The position numbers were made by a program, and so were the translations under genes. A stretch of DNA of 28,498 bases, from positions 1 to 28,498 of the forward strand of contig JACKDR010000047.1 of the NCBI GenBank assembly GCA_020633495.1, read 5' to 3'. Below, piece by piece: positions 11,314 through 25,456 of this stretch. Under the pieces are notes generated by a model. That model worked only from the letters and a program-made list of their open reading frames with translations, made no database searches and was not told the origin of the DNA. The DNA comes from Kofleriaceae bacterium. Its GTDB lineage: Bacteria; Myxococcota_A; Polyangia; Haliangiales; Haliangiaceae. Within the stretch, counting starts at the first letter, position 1; each line of letters starts with the position of its first letter.

Positions 11314-12857
11314 CGGGTCGCCGGCGGCGACGTCGGCGGCGCGTCCATCGCGGCGAGCTCGGTGCGCGCCAGCTCGAGCGCCTCGGGCGCCTGCTGGCCC
11401 GCCGGCAGGCCGGCGTAGATCGCGACCACCTGCTCGCGCGCGGCGCGCTCGGCGGCGCGGTCGCCGCGCTCGTGCTGGATCGTCGCGACCAGCCGCGCGA
11501 CCCGCGCCTTGCGCGGCCCGTAGGCCAGCGCCAGCGCCTTCTCGGCCCAGGGCAGGGCGTCGTCGTGGCGGCCGGCGTCCTCGAGTAGGCCGGCGAGCCG
11601 GTACGGCGGATCGTACTCCTCGGGCAGATCCGCCGCCGACTTCTCGAGCGCTGGCACCAGCTCGTCGTGGCGGCCGAGGTACGCGTAGACGTCGGCGCGG
11701 TGGTAGTTGAAGGTCATCGCCACCGCCGGCGACGGCGCCTTGGCCGCGGCGTCGTCGAGCATCTGCCGCTGCGCCTCGGCGGTGCGCACCGCGTCGGCGT
11801 GGCGATCCAGCGCGTCGTAGGTGTCGCGCAGGTTGATCATCGCGTCCGAGCGATCGTCGATCGACAGCTGCGAGCCGGGATCGGCGAGCAGGGCCTCGAG
11901 CCGGGTCACCGCCAGCTCGCGCAGGGCGCGGGCCTTGGCCGGATCCTGCTTGGCGAGATCGGCGGCGCAGCCGAGCGCGTAGGCCATGAAGTCCGCGGCC
12001 GGCGCGGCCTTGCCGGTCTCGGCGACGTGCGCGGTGGCGAGGTCGGCGCAGGCGGCGGCGTCGCCGTCGCGCAAGAGCGCGCCGACCAGCGACACCAGGA
12101 CGTCGGGGCGGCGCGGCCAGTCGGCGGGGGCGGCGGCGAGCGCCTCCTGGTAGGCGTGCCGGGCCTCGTCGAGCAGGACCTTGCGGGCCTCGGTGCCGCT
12201 CTCGAGCGTGCCGGCCGCGACCATCGCGCGGTCGCCGGCGCGCACCCGCGCCAGCGGGTCGTCGTCGGCGAGCTGGGCGCCGTCGAGGAACGTGCGCTCG
12301 GCGGTGGCGAGGAAGTCGCGGAAGCCGGCGACGTCGGTCGAGCCGACGAACCGGCCCTCGACGGTCGCGCCGTCCGGCGACACCACGTAGAAGGTGGGCC
12401 ACGCCGACACCGGGAACCTCGCCAGCGCCGCGGCGCTGTCCTCGCGATCGGTGTCGAGCGCGACGAACACGAAGCGGTCCGCCAGCGGCGCGAACGACGG
12501 ATCGGTCATGACGTACGACTGCATCGACAGGCACGTGTGGCACCAGGGCGCCCACATGTCGATCACCAGCGGCACCTTGCGCTCGGCGGCGCACGCGCTG
12601 GCGCGGGTGAAGTCGTTCTCGAACCAGGTCAGCGCGCCCCGGGTCTCGCCGGCCGGCCGGCACGGCGACGGCCGCGTCTCCTTGCTGCCGACCGCGGGCG
12701 CCGGCGGCGCGGCGCCGCCCTTGTCGTCGCTCTTCTTGCAGGCGCCGAGGCCGAGCCCGAGGCCGAGGCCGAGGCCGAGGATCACGGGCAGGCGGAGGGC
12801 AGGGCCACGGCGCCGGGCGGGGGCGCCGGGGCCGACGACGAACCGGGTCGCACGCAT
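11310..12857 (-). CDS. Lipoprotein with thioredoxin-like domain and C-terminal TPR-like repeats
   Basis: A 515-residue protein with an unusual signal peptide: an Arg-rich start, the hydrophobic run VILGLGLGLGLGLGAC, and lipobox Cys40 followed by KKSDD. A thioredoxin-fold domain at about 75-205 carries WAPWCHTC (CxxC at 106-109) and the cis-Pro segment SAWPTFYVV, resembling the DsbD C-terminal domain and other periplasmic thiol-disulfide proteins. The rest is Ala-rich helical repeats typical of TPR-like modules (ARHAYQEALAAAPADWPRR, RLAGLLEDAGRHDDALPWAEKALALAYG). A role in periplasmic disulfide reduction or assembly of envelope proteins is inferred. It diverges from lysS across 48 bases and converges on prfB with the MITE-like element between. 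Its TAG stop lies in the right CTAG of that element. Confidence 0.85.
   Translation of the reverse strand: MRATRFVVGPGAPARRRGPALRLPVILGLGLGLGLGLGACKKSDDKGGAAPPAPAVGSKETRPSPCRPAGETRGALTWFENDFTRASACAAERKVPLVIDMWAPWCHTCLSMQSYVMTDPSFAPLADRFVFVALDTDREDSAAALARFPVSAWPTFYVVSPDGATVEGRFVGSTDVAGFRDFLATAERTFLDGAQLADDDPLARVRAGDRAMVAAGTLESGTEARKVLLDEARHAYQEALAAAPADWPRRPDVLVSLVGALLRDGDAAACADLATAHVAETGKAAPAADFMAYALGCAADLAKQDPAKARALRELAVTRLEALLADPGSQLSIDDRSDAMINLRDTYDALDRHADAVRTAEAQRQMLDDAAAKAPSPAVAMTFNYHRADVYAYLGRHDELVPALEKSAADLPEEYDPPYRLAGLLEDAGRHDDALPWAEKALALAYGPRKARVARLVATIQHERGDRAAERAAREQVVAIYAGLPAGQQAPEALELARTELAAMDAPPTSPPATR
12747..12780 (-). repeat. 6-bp tandem repeat inside a lipoprotein signal peptide
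   Basis: GAGGCC repeats nearly six times (one unit GAGCCC). On the coding (minus) strand it makes the Gly-Leu dipeptides of the hydrophobic core just before the lipobox. Because each unit is six bases, copy-number change would alter signal-peptide length by two residues without breaking the frame. Confidence 0.8.
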
Positions 12858-12905
12858 GCCCGCTTCGTAGCACGAAACGCCCGGATCGCTTAGATTGCAC
12901 CCCCC
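12858..12905. promoter_or_regulatory. Short divergent promoter region between the thioredoxin lipoprotein and lysS
   Basis: Only 48 bases separate the two divergent starts. TTCGT-AGC-ACGAA (12864-12876) is a perfect 5-bp inverted repeat that could bind a regulator. TAGATT (12891-12896) is a plausible -10 box for lysS. It would start transcription within a few bases of the lysS ATG, and no ribosome-binding site precedes that ATG, so a near-leaderless mRNA is possible. Confidence 0.35.
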
Positions 12906-16717
<3,812 letters not shown>

Positions 16718-16856
16718 ATGAACGCCGCCGGCGCCGGCGACAACGCGGCGGCCGGTGTGGCGCGACCGCGGCGTCGATGTCGTCGACCGTGAACGGCGCT
16801 TGACGGCGCGCCGCCGCAACCGCCCGGGATGTGGTGCGGCAGGACGTGGCACGGCG

Positions 16857-16878
16857 GATGCTCTGGTACCGGAGCATC
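16857..16878 (+). promoter_or_regulatory. 22-bp near-perfect palindrome ending at the start codon of the beta-barrel gene
   Basis: GATGCTC-TGGTACCG-GAGCATC is palindromic except for one symmetric mismatch pair around a GGTACC centre. Its last base touches the ATG at 16879. The only Shine-Dalgarno-like sequence, GGAG (16871-16874), lies at the centre-right of the palindrome, so an RNA hairpin would occlude it; as DNA it would make a good operator. Which of these, if either, cannot be decided here. Confidence 0.5.
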
Positions 16879-17445
16879 ATGAAGTCCGCCGCCCTGCTCC
16901 TGCCCGCCACGCTCGCCGCCGCCGCGCTCCTCGCCGCTCCCTCCGCCGCCCACGCCGGCGGCTACGTCTCGCTCGGCGTCGGCACCGCGCCGACCTTCCA
17001 CGACGACCTCTCGGCCAGCTTCTCCGGCGAGGGCCACGCCTCGGGCCGGGCCATGCTGGGCCAGAAGCTGGGCCGCTTCGCCATCGAGGCCGGCCTCAGC
17101 GGCTACGGCGTCGACGGCGTCAGCGCCCAGACCGCCGACGTCGTCGACGGCCGCGCCATCTCGGCGACGGTCTCCGGCAAGTTCCACGTCCCCCTCGGCG
17201 ATCGCCTGACCGGTTACCTGCGCGGCGGCCTCGGCCACACCTGGCTGCGCGCCGACGGCACCACCGACCTCGAGGGCCGCAGCTACCACGGCGGCCTGGG
17301 GATGGAGTACGGCTTCGAGGCGCTGCTGGCCTCGGGCTCGATCTGGGTCGAGATCCGGCGCGACGTCGAGGACCTCGCCCGCGACGGCATGACCGTGCAG
17401 GGCACCGCGGACACGGTCTCGGTCGGCGTCTCGATCGGCCTGTGA
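16879..17445 (+). CDS. Small outer-membrane beta-barrel protein (OmpA/OMP_b-brl-like)
   Basis: A 188-residue secreted protein. The signal peptide MKSAALLLPATLAAAALLAA ends at AHA before GGYVSLGVG. The rest alternates hydrophobic and polar residues as short Gly-rich beta-strands (YVSLGVGTAPTFHDDL, RFAIEAGLSGYGV, ATVSGKFHVPLGD, TGYLRGGLGHTW, GSIWVEIRRDVED, TVSVGVSIGL), about eight strands ending in a terminal hydrophobic strand as expected for Bam substrates. It resembles the porin/OMP_b-brl class of small barrels; a specific function is not evident. An upstream in-frame start at 16831 lacks a signal peptide at the right place and is rejected. Its position between lolC and lolD interrupts the usual Lol gene pair. 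A palindrome covers its ribosome-binding site. Confidence 0.75.
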   Translation: MKSAALLLPATLAAAALLAAPSAAHAGGYVSLGVGTAPTFHDDLSASFSGEGHASGRAMLGQKLGRFAIEAGLSGYGVDGVSAQTADVVDGRAISATVSGKFHVPLGDRLTGYLRGGLGHTWLRADGTTDLEGRSYHGGLGMEYGFEALLASGSIWVEIRRDVEDLARDGMTVQGTADTVSVGVSIGL

Positions 17446-17467
17446 ACCGCGGCTGCGGCCGGCGCCC

Positions 17468-17498
17468 GCCCGCGGAGCCTGCAAAGCTCCGCGCGGGC
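17468..17498. terminator. Stem-loop between the beta-barrel and GNAT genes
   Basis: A 7-bp stem GCGGAGC/GCTCCGC (17472-17478 with 17486-17492) around CTGCAAA is extended by four more G-C pairs after a two-base bulge. It lies between convergent stop codons, so it could terminate either transcript, but no T-run follows. Confidence 0.45.
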
Positions 17499-17521
17499 CG
17501 CCGCCTCCGCCGCGGGGCGGG

Positions 17522-17974
17522 TCAGAGCGTGACCCGCCACAGCCGCCAGGCGCTGTGCTCCTCGGCGCCGACCCCGGCGTAGAGCCGCTGGGCGTCGGCG
17601 TTCCAGTCGAGGACCATCCACTCGAAGCGGCCGCAGCCGCGGGCCTCGGCCTCGGCGCGCAGCCGGGCCAGCACCGCGGTGGCGACCCCGCGGCGGCGGG
17701 CGTCGGGGTGGACGAACAGGTCCTCGAGGAACAGGGTCGGGCGGGCCCGGAACGTCGAGTACGTCATGAAGGTCGCGGCGTAGGCGGCGACCGCGCCGTC
17801 GACCTCGGCGACCCACAGCTCGTAGCGAGGGGGATCGGCGAAGGCGTCGGCGACCAGGCGGGCGGCGGCGTCGTCGTCCGGGGGCGGCAGGCTCTCGAAC
17901 GCGGCCAGGGCGCGGACCAGGGCGAGGAAGGCAGGCCCATCAGCGGGCAGGGCGCGGCGGACCAGGACCGACAT
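17522..17974 (-). CDS. GNAT-family N-acetyltransferase
   Basis: A 150-residue single-domain GNAT enzyme transferring an acetyl group from acetyl-CoA to an unknown amine. The acetyl-CoA binding motif A is clear: LFLEDLFVHPDARRRGVATA, with the R-x-x-G-V/x-A loop near residues 92-98. Motif B follows as EWMVLDWNADAQRLYAGVGA. The ENxxA/LYxxxGF-like C-terminus and the LEDLFV strand make it similar to spermidine/diamine acetyltransferase-like GNATs, but substrate specificity cannot be read from sequence. The ATG at 17974 starts MSVLVRRALPADGPAFL, a normal GNAT opening. It is divergent from lolD across 129 bases and convergent with the beta-barrel gene. Probably an inserted accessory gene in the Lol cluster. 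Confidence 0.9.
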   Translation of the reverse strand: MSVLVRRALPADGPAFLALVRALAAFESLPPPDDDAAARLVADAFADPPRYELWVAEVDGAVAAYAATFMTYSTFRARPTLFLEDLFVHPDARRRGVATAVLARLRAEAEARGCGRFEWMVLDWNADAQRLYAGVGAEEHSAWRLWRVTL

Positions 17975-18053
17975 CGTCAGACCCTATCCGATCGGGTCCG
18001 ATCTGGCCGGATCTCCAGGCAACCAGCCGCATCACGGTGCGGTCCAAGCGACG

Positions 18054-18082
18054 TTGACAGCCCCGGACCACCCGACTACGTT
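18054..18082 (+). promoter_or_regulatory. Promoter of lolD-bamA
   Basis: A perfect -35 TTGACA (18054-18059) is separated by 17 bases from TACGTT (18077-18082), which keeps the key TA...T of a -10 box. Transcription would begin near 18089, about 15 bases before the GTG start of lolD, supporting that start. The region further upstream, 17981-18016, has repeated CCGATC motifs and a GACCC/GGGTC inverted pair that may be operator sequence. Confidence 0.6.
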
Positions 18083-18103
18083 CCCGACCTCTTTCGACTT
18101 TCC

Positions 18104-21552
<3,449 letters not shown>

Positions 21553-21565
21553 GCCCATGATCCCC

Positions 21566-21594
21566 GGCTTCCCGGCGCCCCCGGGAAGCCATTT
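21566..21594 (+). terminator. Terminator after bamA
   Basis: A perfect 10-bp stem GGCTTCCCGG/CCGGGAAGCC (21566-21575 with 21581-21590) with a CGCCC loop is followed by ATTT. The T-run is short, so termination may be partial. It abuts the promoter of skp. Confidence 0.65.
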
Positions 21595-21621
21595 GACGGC
21601 CAAGGCCCGGCGGGTTAGGAC
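21593..21621 (+). promoter_or_regulatory. Promoter of skp (ompH)
   Basis: TTGACG (21593-21598), a 17-base spacer and TAGGAC (21616-21621) form a plausible sigma-70-type promoter, placing the start near 21628, about 25 bases before the skp ATG, which has GGAG at 21643-21646. It directly follows the bamA terminator, so skp can be expressed independently. Confidence 0.5.
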
Positions 21622-21652
21622 TTCCGCCCCACCGAGCCCCGTGGAGACCGCC

Positions 21653-22177
21653 ATGAAGCGCATCGCCCCCATCCTCCTGGCCGCCGTCGGCGCGCTCCTC
21701 CTGCTCGCGCCGCTGACCGCGCCGCCCGCCGGCGCCGCGGGCGGCACCGGCAAGGTCGCCGTGATCGACCTCGAGCGGACGCTGTACGAGACGCCGGCCG
21801 GCAAGCGGGCCTCGGAGGCGTTCGACAAGACCCGCAAGGCCAAGCAGGCCAAGCTCGACAAGGAGCAGAAGGAGCTGCAGAAGTACGCCGCCGAGCTCGA
21901 CAAGCAGGCGACCGTGCTCAAGCCCGACGTCCTCGAGCAGAAGCGCGCCGACCTGCAGAAGAAGTTCGTCACGCTGCAGGAGCTCTACGTCAACCTCGAG
22001 CGCGAGCTGTCCGAGGAGCGGACCAAGCTGGTCCAGGACCTGCTCAAGAAGGCCGGCCCGTTCGTCGAGCAGCTGGCCAAGGACGAGGGCGTCGACCTGA
22101 TCGTGGACTCGAGCGCGGTGGTGTGGGCCAACAGCGCCGTCGATCTCACCGAGAAGCTCAACAAGAAGATGAAGTGA
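21653..22177 (+). CDS. skp: OmpH/Skp-family periplasmic chaperone
   Basis: Periplasmic holdase that keeps unfolded outer-membrane proteins soluble on the way to BamA. The 174-residue precursor has a clear signal peptide (MKRIAPILLAAVGALLLLAP, cleavage after about GAA). GKVAVIDLERTLYETPAGKR matches the conserved start of mature OmpH proteins. A long Lys/Glu/Gln-rich coiled coil follows (ELQKYAAELDKQATVLKPDV and onward), forming the tentacle arms, and then the returning trimerisation strand GVDLIVDSSAVVWANSAVDLT. It stands directly downstream of bamA, its functional partner, behind its own promoter. Upstream in-frame starts have no signal peptide and cross the promoter, so the 21653 ATG is chosen. 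Confidence 0.93.
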   Translation: MKRIAPILLAAVGALLLLAPLTAPPAGAAGGTGKVAVIDLERTLYETPAGKRASEAFDKTRKAKQAKLDKEQKELQKYAAELDKQATVLKPDVLEQKRADLQKKFVTLQELYVNLERELSEERTKLVQDLLKKAGPFVEQLAKDEGVDLIVDSSAVVWANSAVDLTEKLNKKMK

Positions 22178-22302
22178 TCGCGGCGCGGCCTCGCGAGGTC
22201 GCGACCGTGACGGCCGCGCGGCGACGGCGCCGCGCCGGCCCGCGCCCCGGCGGCGGCGGGCGACGAATGGCCCGGCCGGGCCCGCTGTGATATGAGCGCA
22301 GC

Positions 22303-22752
22303 ATGGCCGCCGTGCTGACCGTCGAGCAGATCCAGGAGATCCTGCCGCACCGCTTCCCGTTCCTACTGATCGACCGGGTCCTCGAGCTCGGCGACGACCG
22401 GATCGTCGCGCTCAAGAACGTCAGCGTCAACGAGCCGTTCTTCCAGGGCCACTTCCCGGGCGCGCCGGTGATGCCGGGCGTGCTCCAGGTCGAGGCCATG
22501 GCCCAGGCCGGCGGCGTCCTGGCCAGCCGGATCGTCGCGTTCGACCGCACGACCCACGTCATGCTGTTCATGGCGATCGACCAGGTCAAGTTCCGGCGCC
22601 CGGTGGTGCCCGGCGACCAGCTCCACATCGAGGTCGTGCCGCTGCGCAAGGGCCGCATCTTCAAGCTCAAGGGCGAGTGCCGGGTCGACGGCAACGTCGT
22701 GTCGTCGGCCGAGCTGCTGGCGACGATGGCCCCGAGGGACAAGGTCGCGTGA
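22303..22752 (+). CDS. fabZ: 3-hydroxyacyl-[acyl-carrier-protein] dehydratase FabZ
   Basis: Dehydrates 3-hydroxyacyl-ACP in fatty-acid elongation. The 149-residue hotdog-fold protein begins with ILPHRFPFLLIDRV and carries the catalytic segment FFQGHFPGAPVMPGVLQVEA with His50 and Glu64, plus the substrate-channel block FMAIDQVKFRRPVVPGDQL. Length and motifs are fully typical. In many Gram-negatives fabZ sits between lpxD and lpxA; here it follows skp directly after 125 non-coding bases, and no lpx gene is in view. Its stop overlaps the GTG start of the next lipoprotein gene (GTGA). The spacer upstream holds a 14-bp palindrome (22269-22282) of unclear role. Confidence 0.96.
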   Translation: MAAVLTVEQIQEILPHRFPFLLIDRVLELGDDRIVALKNVSVNEPFFQGHFPGAPVMPGVLQVEAMAQAGGVLASRIVAFDRTTHVMLFMAIDQVKFRRPVVPGDQLHIEVVPLRKGRIFKLKGECRVDGNVVSSAELLATMAPRDKVA

Positions 22753-24209
22753 GCCGTCGGGCCGGCACCGCGCTGCTCGCCGCCGGCGTCGGGCTCGCCG
22801 GCGTCGGCTGCGGCAAGCACGAGCAAGCGATCCGGCGCGATCGCGACGCCGGCGCCGCGGTCGAGGTCGTCGACCGCGGCCAGGTCGGCGCCCGGACCAG
22901 CGGCGACGAGCGCGAGCCCAACGATCGCGACGCCGACGCCACGCCGACCGCGCCCGGCAGCCTGGTGCGGGGCTCGCTCGACGGCGAGACCGACGTCGAC
23001 GTCTACAAGATCGCGGTGCCGACCACCGGCCAGCTGCGGGTCATGGTCGGCGGCATCGACGGCGTCGACCTCAAGCTCGAGCTGCGCGACGACCACGGCG
23101 CGGTGCTGGCGCGGTCGGATCGCGGGCCGGCGGGCACCGTCGAGGGCTTCCCCGACTTCGGCGTCGTCAAGGGCGACTACTTCCTCGCGGTCGCCGAGTA
23201 CGTCAAGCCGCGCAAGAAGCCCAAGAAGGCCAAGAAGCCCAAGAAGGGCGCGCCGGACGCCGCCGCCGAGCCCGTGGGCCGGACCGGGCCGTCGCCGGTC
23301 TACGAGCTGACGATCGATCTCGTCGAGCGCGCGCCCGACCTCACCGAGATCGAGCCCGACGACGACGCCGGCACCGCGGTCGAGGTCCTGCTGGCCGACA
23401 CCGTCCACGGCTGGATCGGCTGGAGCGGCGACGTCGACCTGTGGAAGCTGTCGCTCGAGGGCATCGGCGAGCGCTACGGCCTCGACGTCGAGGTCGCCGG
23501 CGTCGACGGCCTCAAGCTCGCGGTCGAGGTGCTCGACGCCGGCGGCGAGATCGTCCAGGCCCGCAAGGGCGACAAGGGCGGGCCGGTGGTGATCCAGAGC
23601 ATCGTGCCGTCGATCGCGCCGGACCAGCCGCCCTGGTACTTCGTCAAGATCGCCGCCGACCGGTCGAACCCGGAGGTCGGCTACGACCTGCGGTTCACGA
23701 CCCGGCTGCTCGAGCACGACGAGGAGGTCGAGCCCAACGACGACCCGGCGCGCGCCACGCCGCTGCGCTTCGACGGCGTCGCCACCTCCGGCACGATGCG
23801 CGCCGGCTGGGTCACCGGCGACGTCGACCGGTTCCTGCTCGAGCCCCAGCCCGACGCCGTGCTGCTCGACGTCGGCGTCGAGCCGCCGCCGGGCGTCGAC
23901 CTGTCGCTCGAGGTCGCGCTCGCCGACGGCGCGATGATCGCCGCCGGCGACGCCGCCGGCCCGGGCAAGCGCGAGCGCCTGTCGGGCGTCGCGATCCCGG
24001 CGGGGCAGGGCGCGATCGTCACGGTCAAGGCCAAGCCGACCAAGCAGGACAGCGGCGAGGTCCGGCCGTACCGGCTGACCTGGTCGTTCACCCCGGGCGA
24101 GCTGCCGATGCCGCCCGAGGAGACCGACGACGGCGCCGGCGACGACGACGACGACGGCGCCGCGCCGATCGGCAGCCCCGACGAGACCGAGCCGGGCTCG
24201 CCTCGATGA
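22749..24209 (+). CDS. Lipoprotein with three PPC-like beta-sandwich repeats
   Basis: Starts with the GTG overlapping the fabZ stop and gives 486 residues. A lipoprotein signal ends in the lipobox AGVGC. Three modules then begin with the E-P-N-D-type motif of bacterial pre-peptidase C-terminal (PPC) domains: EREPNDRDADAT with DVDVYKIAVP; EIEPDDDAGTAVEV with GDVDLWKLSL; and EVEPNDDPARATPL with GDVDRFLLEP. A Lys/Pro-rich insertion (KPRKKPKKAKKPKKGA) interrupts the first module, and the C-terminus is strongly acidic (DDGAGDDDDDGAAP). PPC domains are usually appended to secreted enzymes; here no catalytic domain is present, so a binding or structural envelope role is inferred. The stop overlaps the ATG of the MFS gene (ATGA). 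Function unknown. Confidence 0.8.
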   Translation: MSRRAGTALLAAGVGLAGVGCGKHEQAIRRDRDAGAAVEVVDRGQVGARTSGDEREPNDRDADATPTAPGSLVRGSLDGETDVDVYKIAVPTTGQLRVMVGGIDGVDLKLELRDDHGAVLARSDRGPAGTVEGFPDFGVVKGDYFLAVAEYVKPRKKPKKAKKPKKGAPDAAAEPVGRTGPSPVYELTIDLVERAPDLTEIEPDDDAGTAVEVLLADTVHGWIGWSGDVDLWKLSLEGIGERYGLDVEVAGVDGLKLAVEVLDAGGEIVQARKGDKGGPVVIQSIVPSIAPDQPPWYFVKIAADRSNPEVGYDLRFTTRLLEHDEEVEPNDDPARATPLRFDGVATSGTMRAGWVTGDVDRFLLEPQPDAVLLDVGVEPPPGVDLSLEVALADGAMIAAGDAAGPGKRERLSGVAIPAGQGAIVTVKAKPTKQDSGEVRPYRLTWSFTPGELPMPPEETDDGAGDDDDDGAAPIGSPDETEPGSPR

Positions 24210-25456
24210 CCACGCGCCGCGGCTACGGCTGGTACGTGGTCGCGCTGCTCGCCGCGAGCAACTTCCTCAACTACGCCCAGCGCAACGTCCTGTACTCGGC
24301 GTACGACGACCTGCGCGCGACGTTCGCGCTGTCGGACGTGCAGCTGGGGCTGCTCGGGACGATCTACATGGGCGCCCACGCGCTCGGCACGCTGCCCGCG
24401 GGCTGGCTCGGCGATCGCGTCGATCGGCGCCGCCTGATCGCGGTCGCGCTGCTGCTGTGGAGCGCCGCCGCGCTCGCCGCCGCCGGGGCCACCAACTTCG
24501 CGACCCTGGCGGTGGCCCGCGGCGTCACCGGGCTCGCCACCGCGTGCGTCGTCCCGGTGGCCAACGCGATCATCGCCGAGACCTTCCCCTCCGAGCGCAA
24601 GGCCTCGGTGCTGGCGGTCTTCAACCTGGGGTTGTTCTTCGGCGGCGTCACCGGCGCCGCGCTCGGCGCGTTCCCCGGCTTCCCCGACGCGCTGATCGGC
24701 CTCGCGATCCCCGGGCTGTTCGCCGCCTTGCTGGTCGTGCGCATCGACGTGCCGCGGCGGCCGGTCCGGGTCAAGGCGCCGGGCGCCCGCGCGCTGTACC
24801 GCGAGGCCCGCGACCTGCTGCGCATCCGCACGCTGCGCTGGCTGATGGTCTCGACCACGCTGATGGCGTTCGCCGCCGGCGGCCTGCAGGCGTGGCTGCT
24901 CGACTTCCTCAAGAAGGCCAAGGGCATGTCCGAGGCGTCGGCGACGTCGCTGCTGGGCGCCGCGTTCCTGGGCGGCCTGTGCGGCGTCATCGCCGGCGGC
25001 CGCATCGGCGACGCCATGCGGCGCCGCTTCGTCCACGGCCGCCTGCTGACGATCGCGATCGGCATGGGCTCGACCGTGCCGTTCGCGCTGCTGGCGATCC
25101 TGGTGCCGCCAGGCCCGGGGCTGGTCGTGGCGTCGATCGGGACGATGTTCTTCATCAGCTGGTACCACGGCCCGATGGCCGCCACCGTCGACGACCTGGC
25201 GCCGCCGGGCCGGGCGGTGTCGACCCAGGCGCTGGTGATCTTCTCGATGCACCTGCTCGGCACCGCGCCGGCGTCGTGGCTGGTCGGCGAGGTCAAGGCC
25301 GCGGTCGGGTTCCAGTGGGCGATGCTGCTGCCCACCGCGGTCATCGGCCTGGCCGGGCTGGCGATGGTCCGCGCCTTCGGCAGCTTCGCGGCGGACGCGG
25401 CCCGGCACGGTTCGACTCACGCCAGCCGAGACGCTATAACCGACGCCGATGGCTAG
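24206..25456 (+). CDS. Major facilitator superfamily transporter, Spinster-like
   Basis: A 416-residue, roughly 12-helix transporter. The opening NYAQRNVLYSAYDDLRATF, the helix SDVQLGLLGTIYMGAHALGTLPAGWLGDRVDRRR with the MFS loop-2/3 motif GWLGDRVDRR, and the block RGVTGLATACVVPVANAIIAETF closely follow the pattern of the Spinster (Spns) group, whose eukaryotic members export sphingosine-1-phosphate or lysolipids. Bacterial members have varied or unknown substrates, so lipid transport is only a hypothesis. It overlaps the upstream lipoprotein by four bases and the downstream lipoprotein by eight (ATGGCTAG at 25449-25456), so the three are strictly coupled to each other and to fabZ. Confidence 0.85.
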   Translation: MTTRRGYGWYVVALLAASNFLNYAQRNVLYSAYDDLRATFALSDVQLGLLGTIYMGAHALGTLPAGWLGDRVDRRRLIAVALLLWSAAALAAAGATNFATLAVARGVTGLATACVVPVANAIIAETFPSERKASVLAVFNLGLFFGGVTGAALGAFPGFPDALIGLAIPGLFAALLVVRIDVPRRPVRVKAPGARALYREARDLLRIRTLRWLMVSTTLMAFAAGGLQAWLLDFLKKAKGMSEASATSLLGAAFLGGLCGVIAGGRIGDAMRRRFVHGRLLTIAIGMGSTVPFALLAILVPPGPGLVVASIGTMFFISWYHGPMAATVDDLAPPGRAVSTQALVIFSMHLLGTAPASWLVGEVKAAVGFQWAMLLPTAVIGLAGLAMVRAFGSFAADAARHGSTHASRDAITDADG

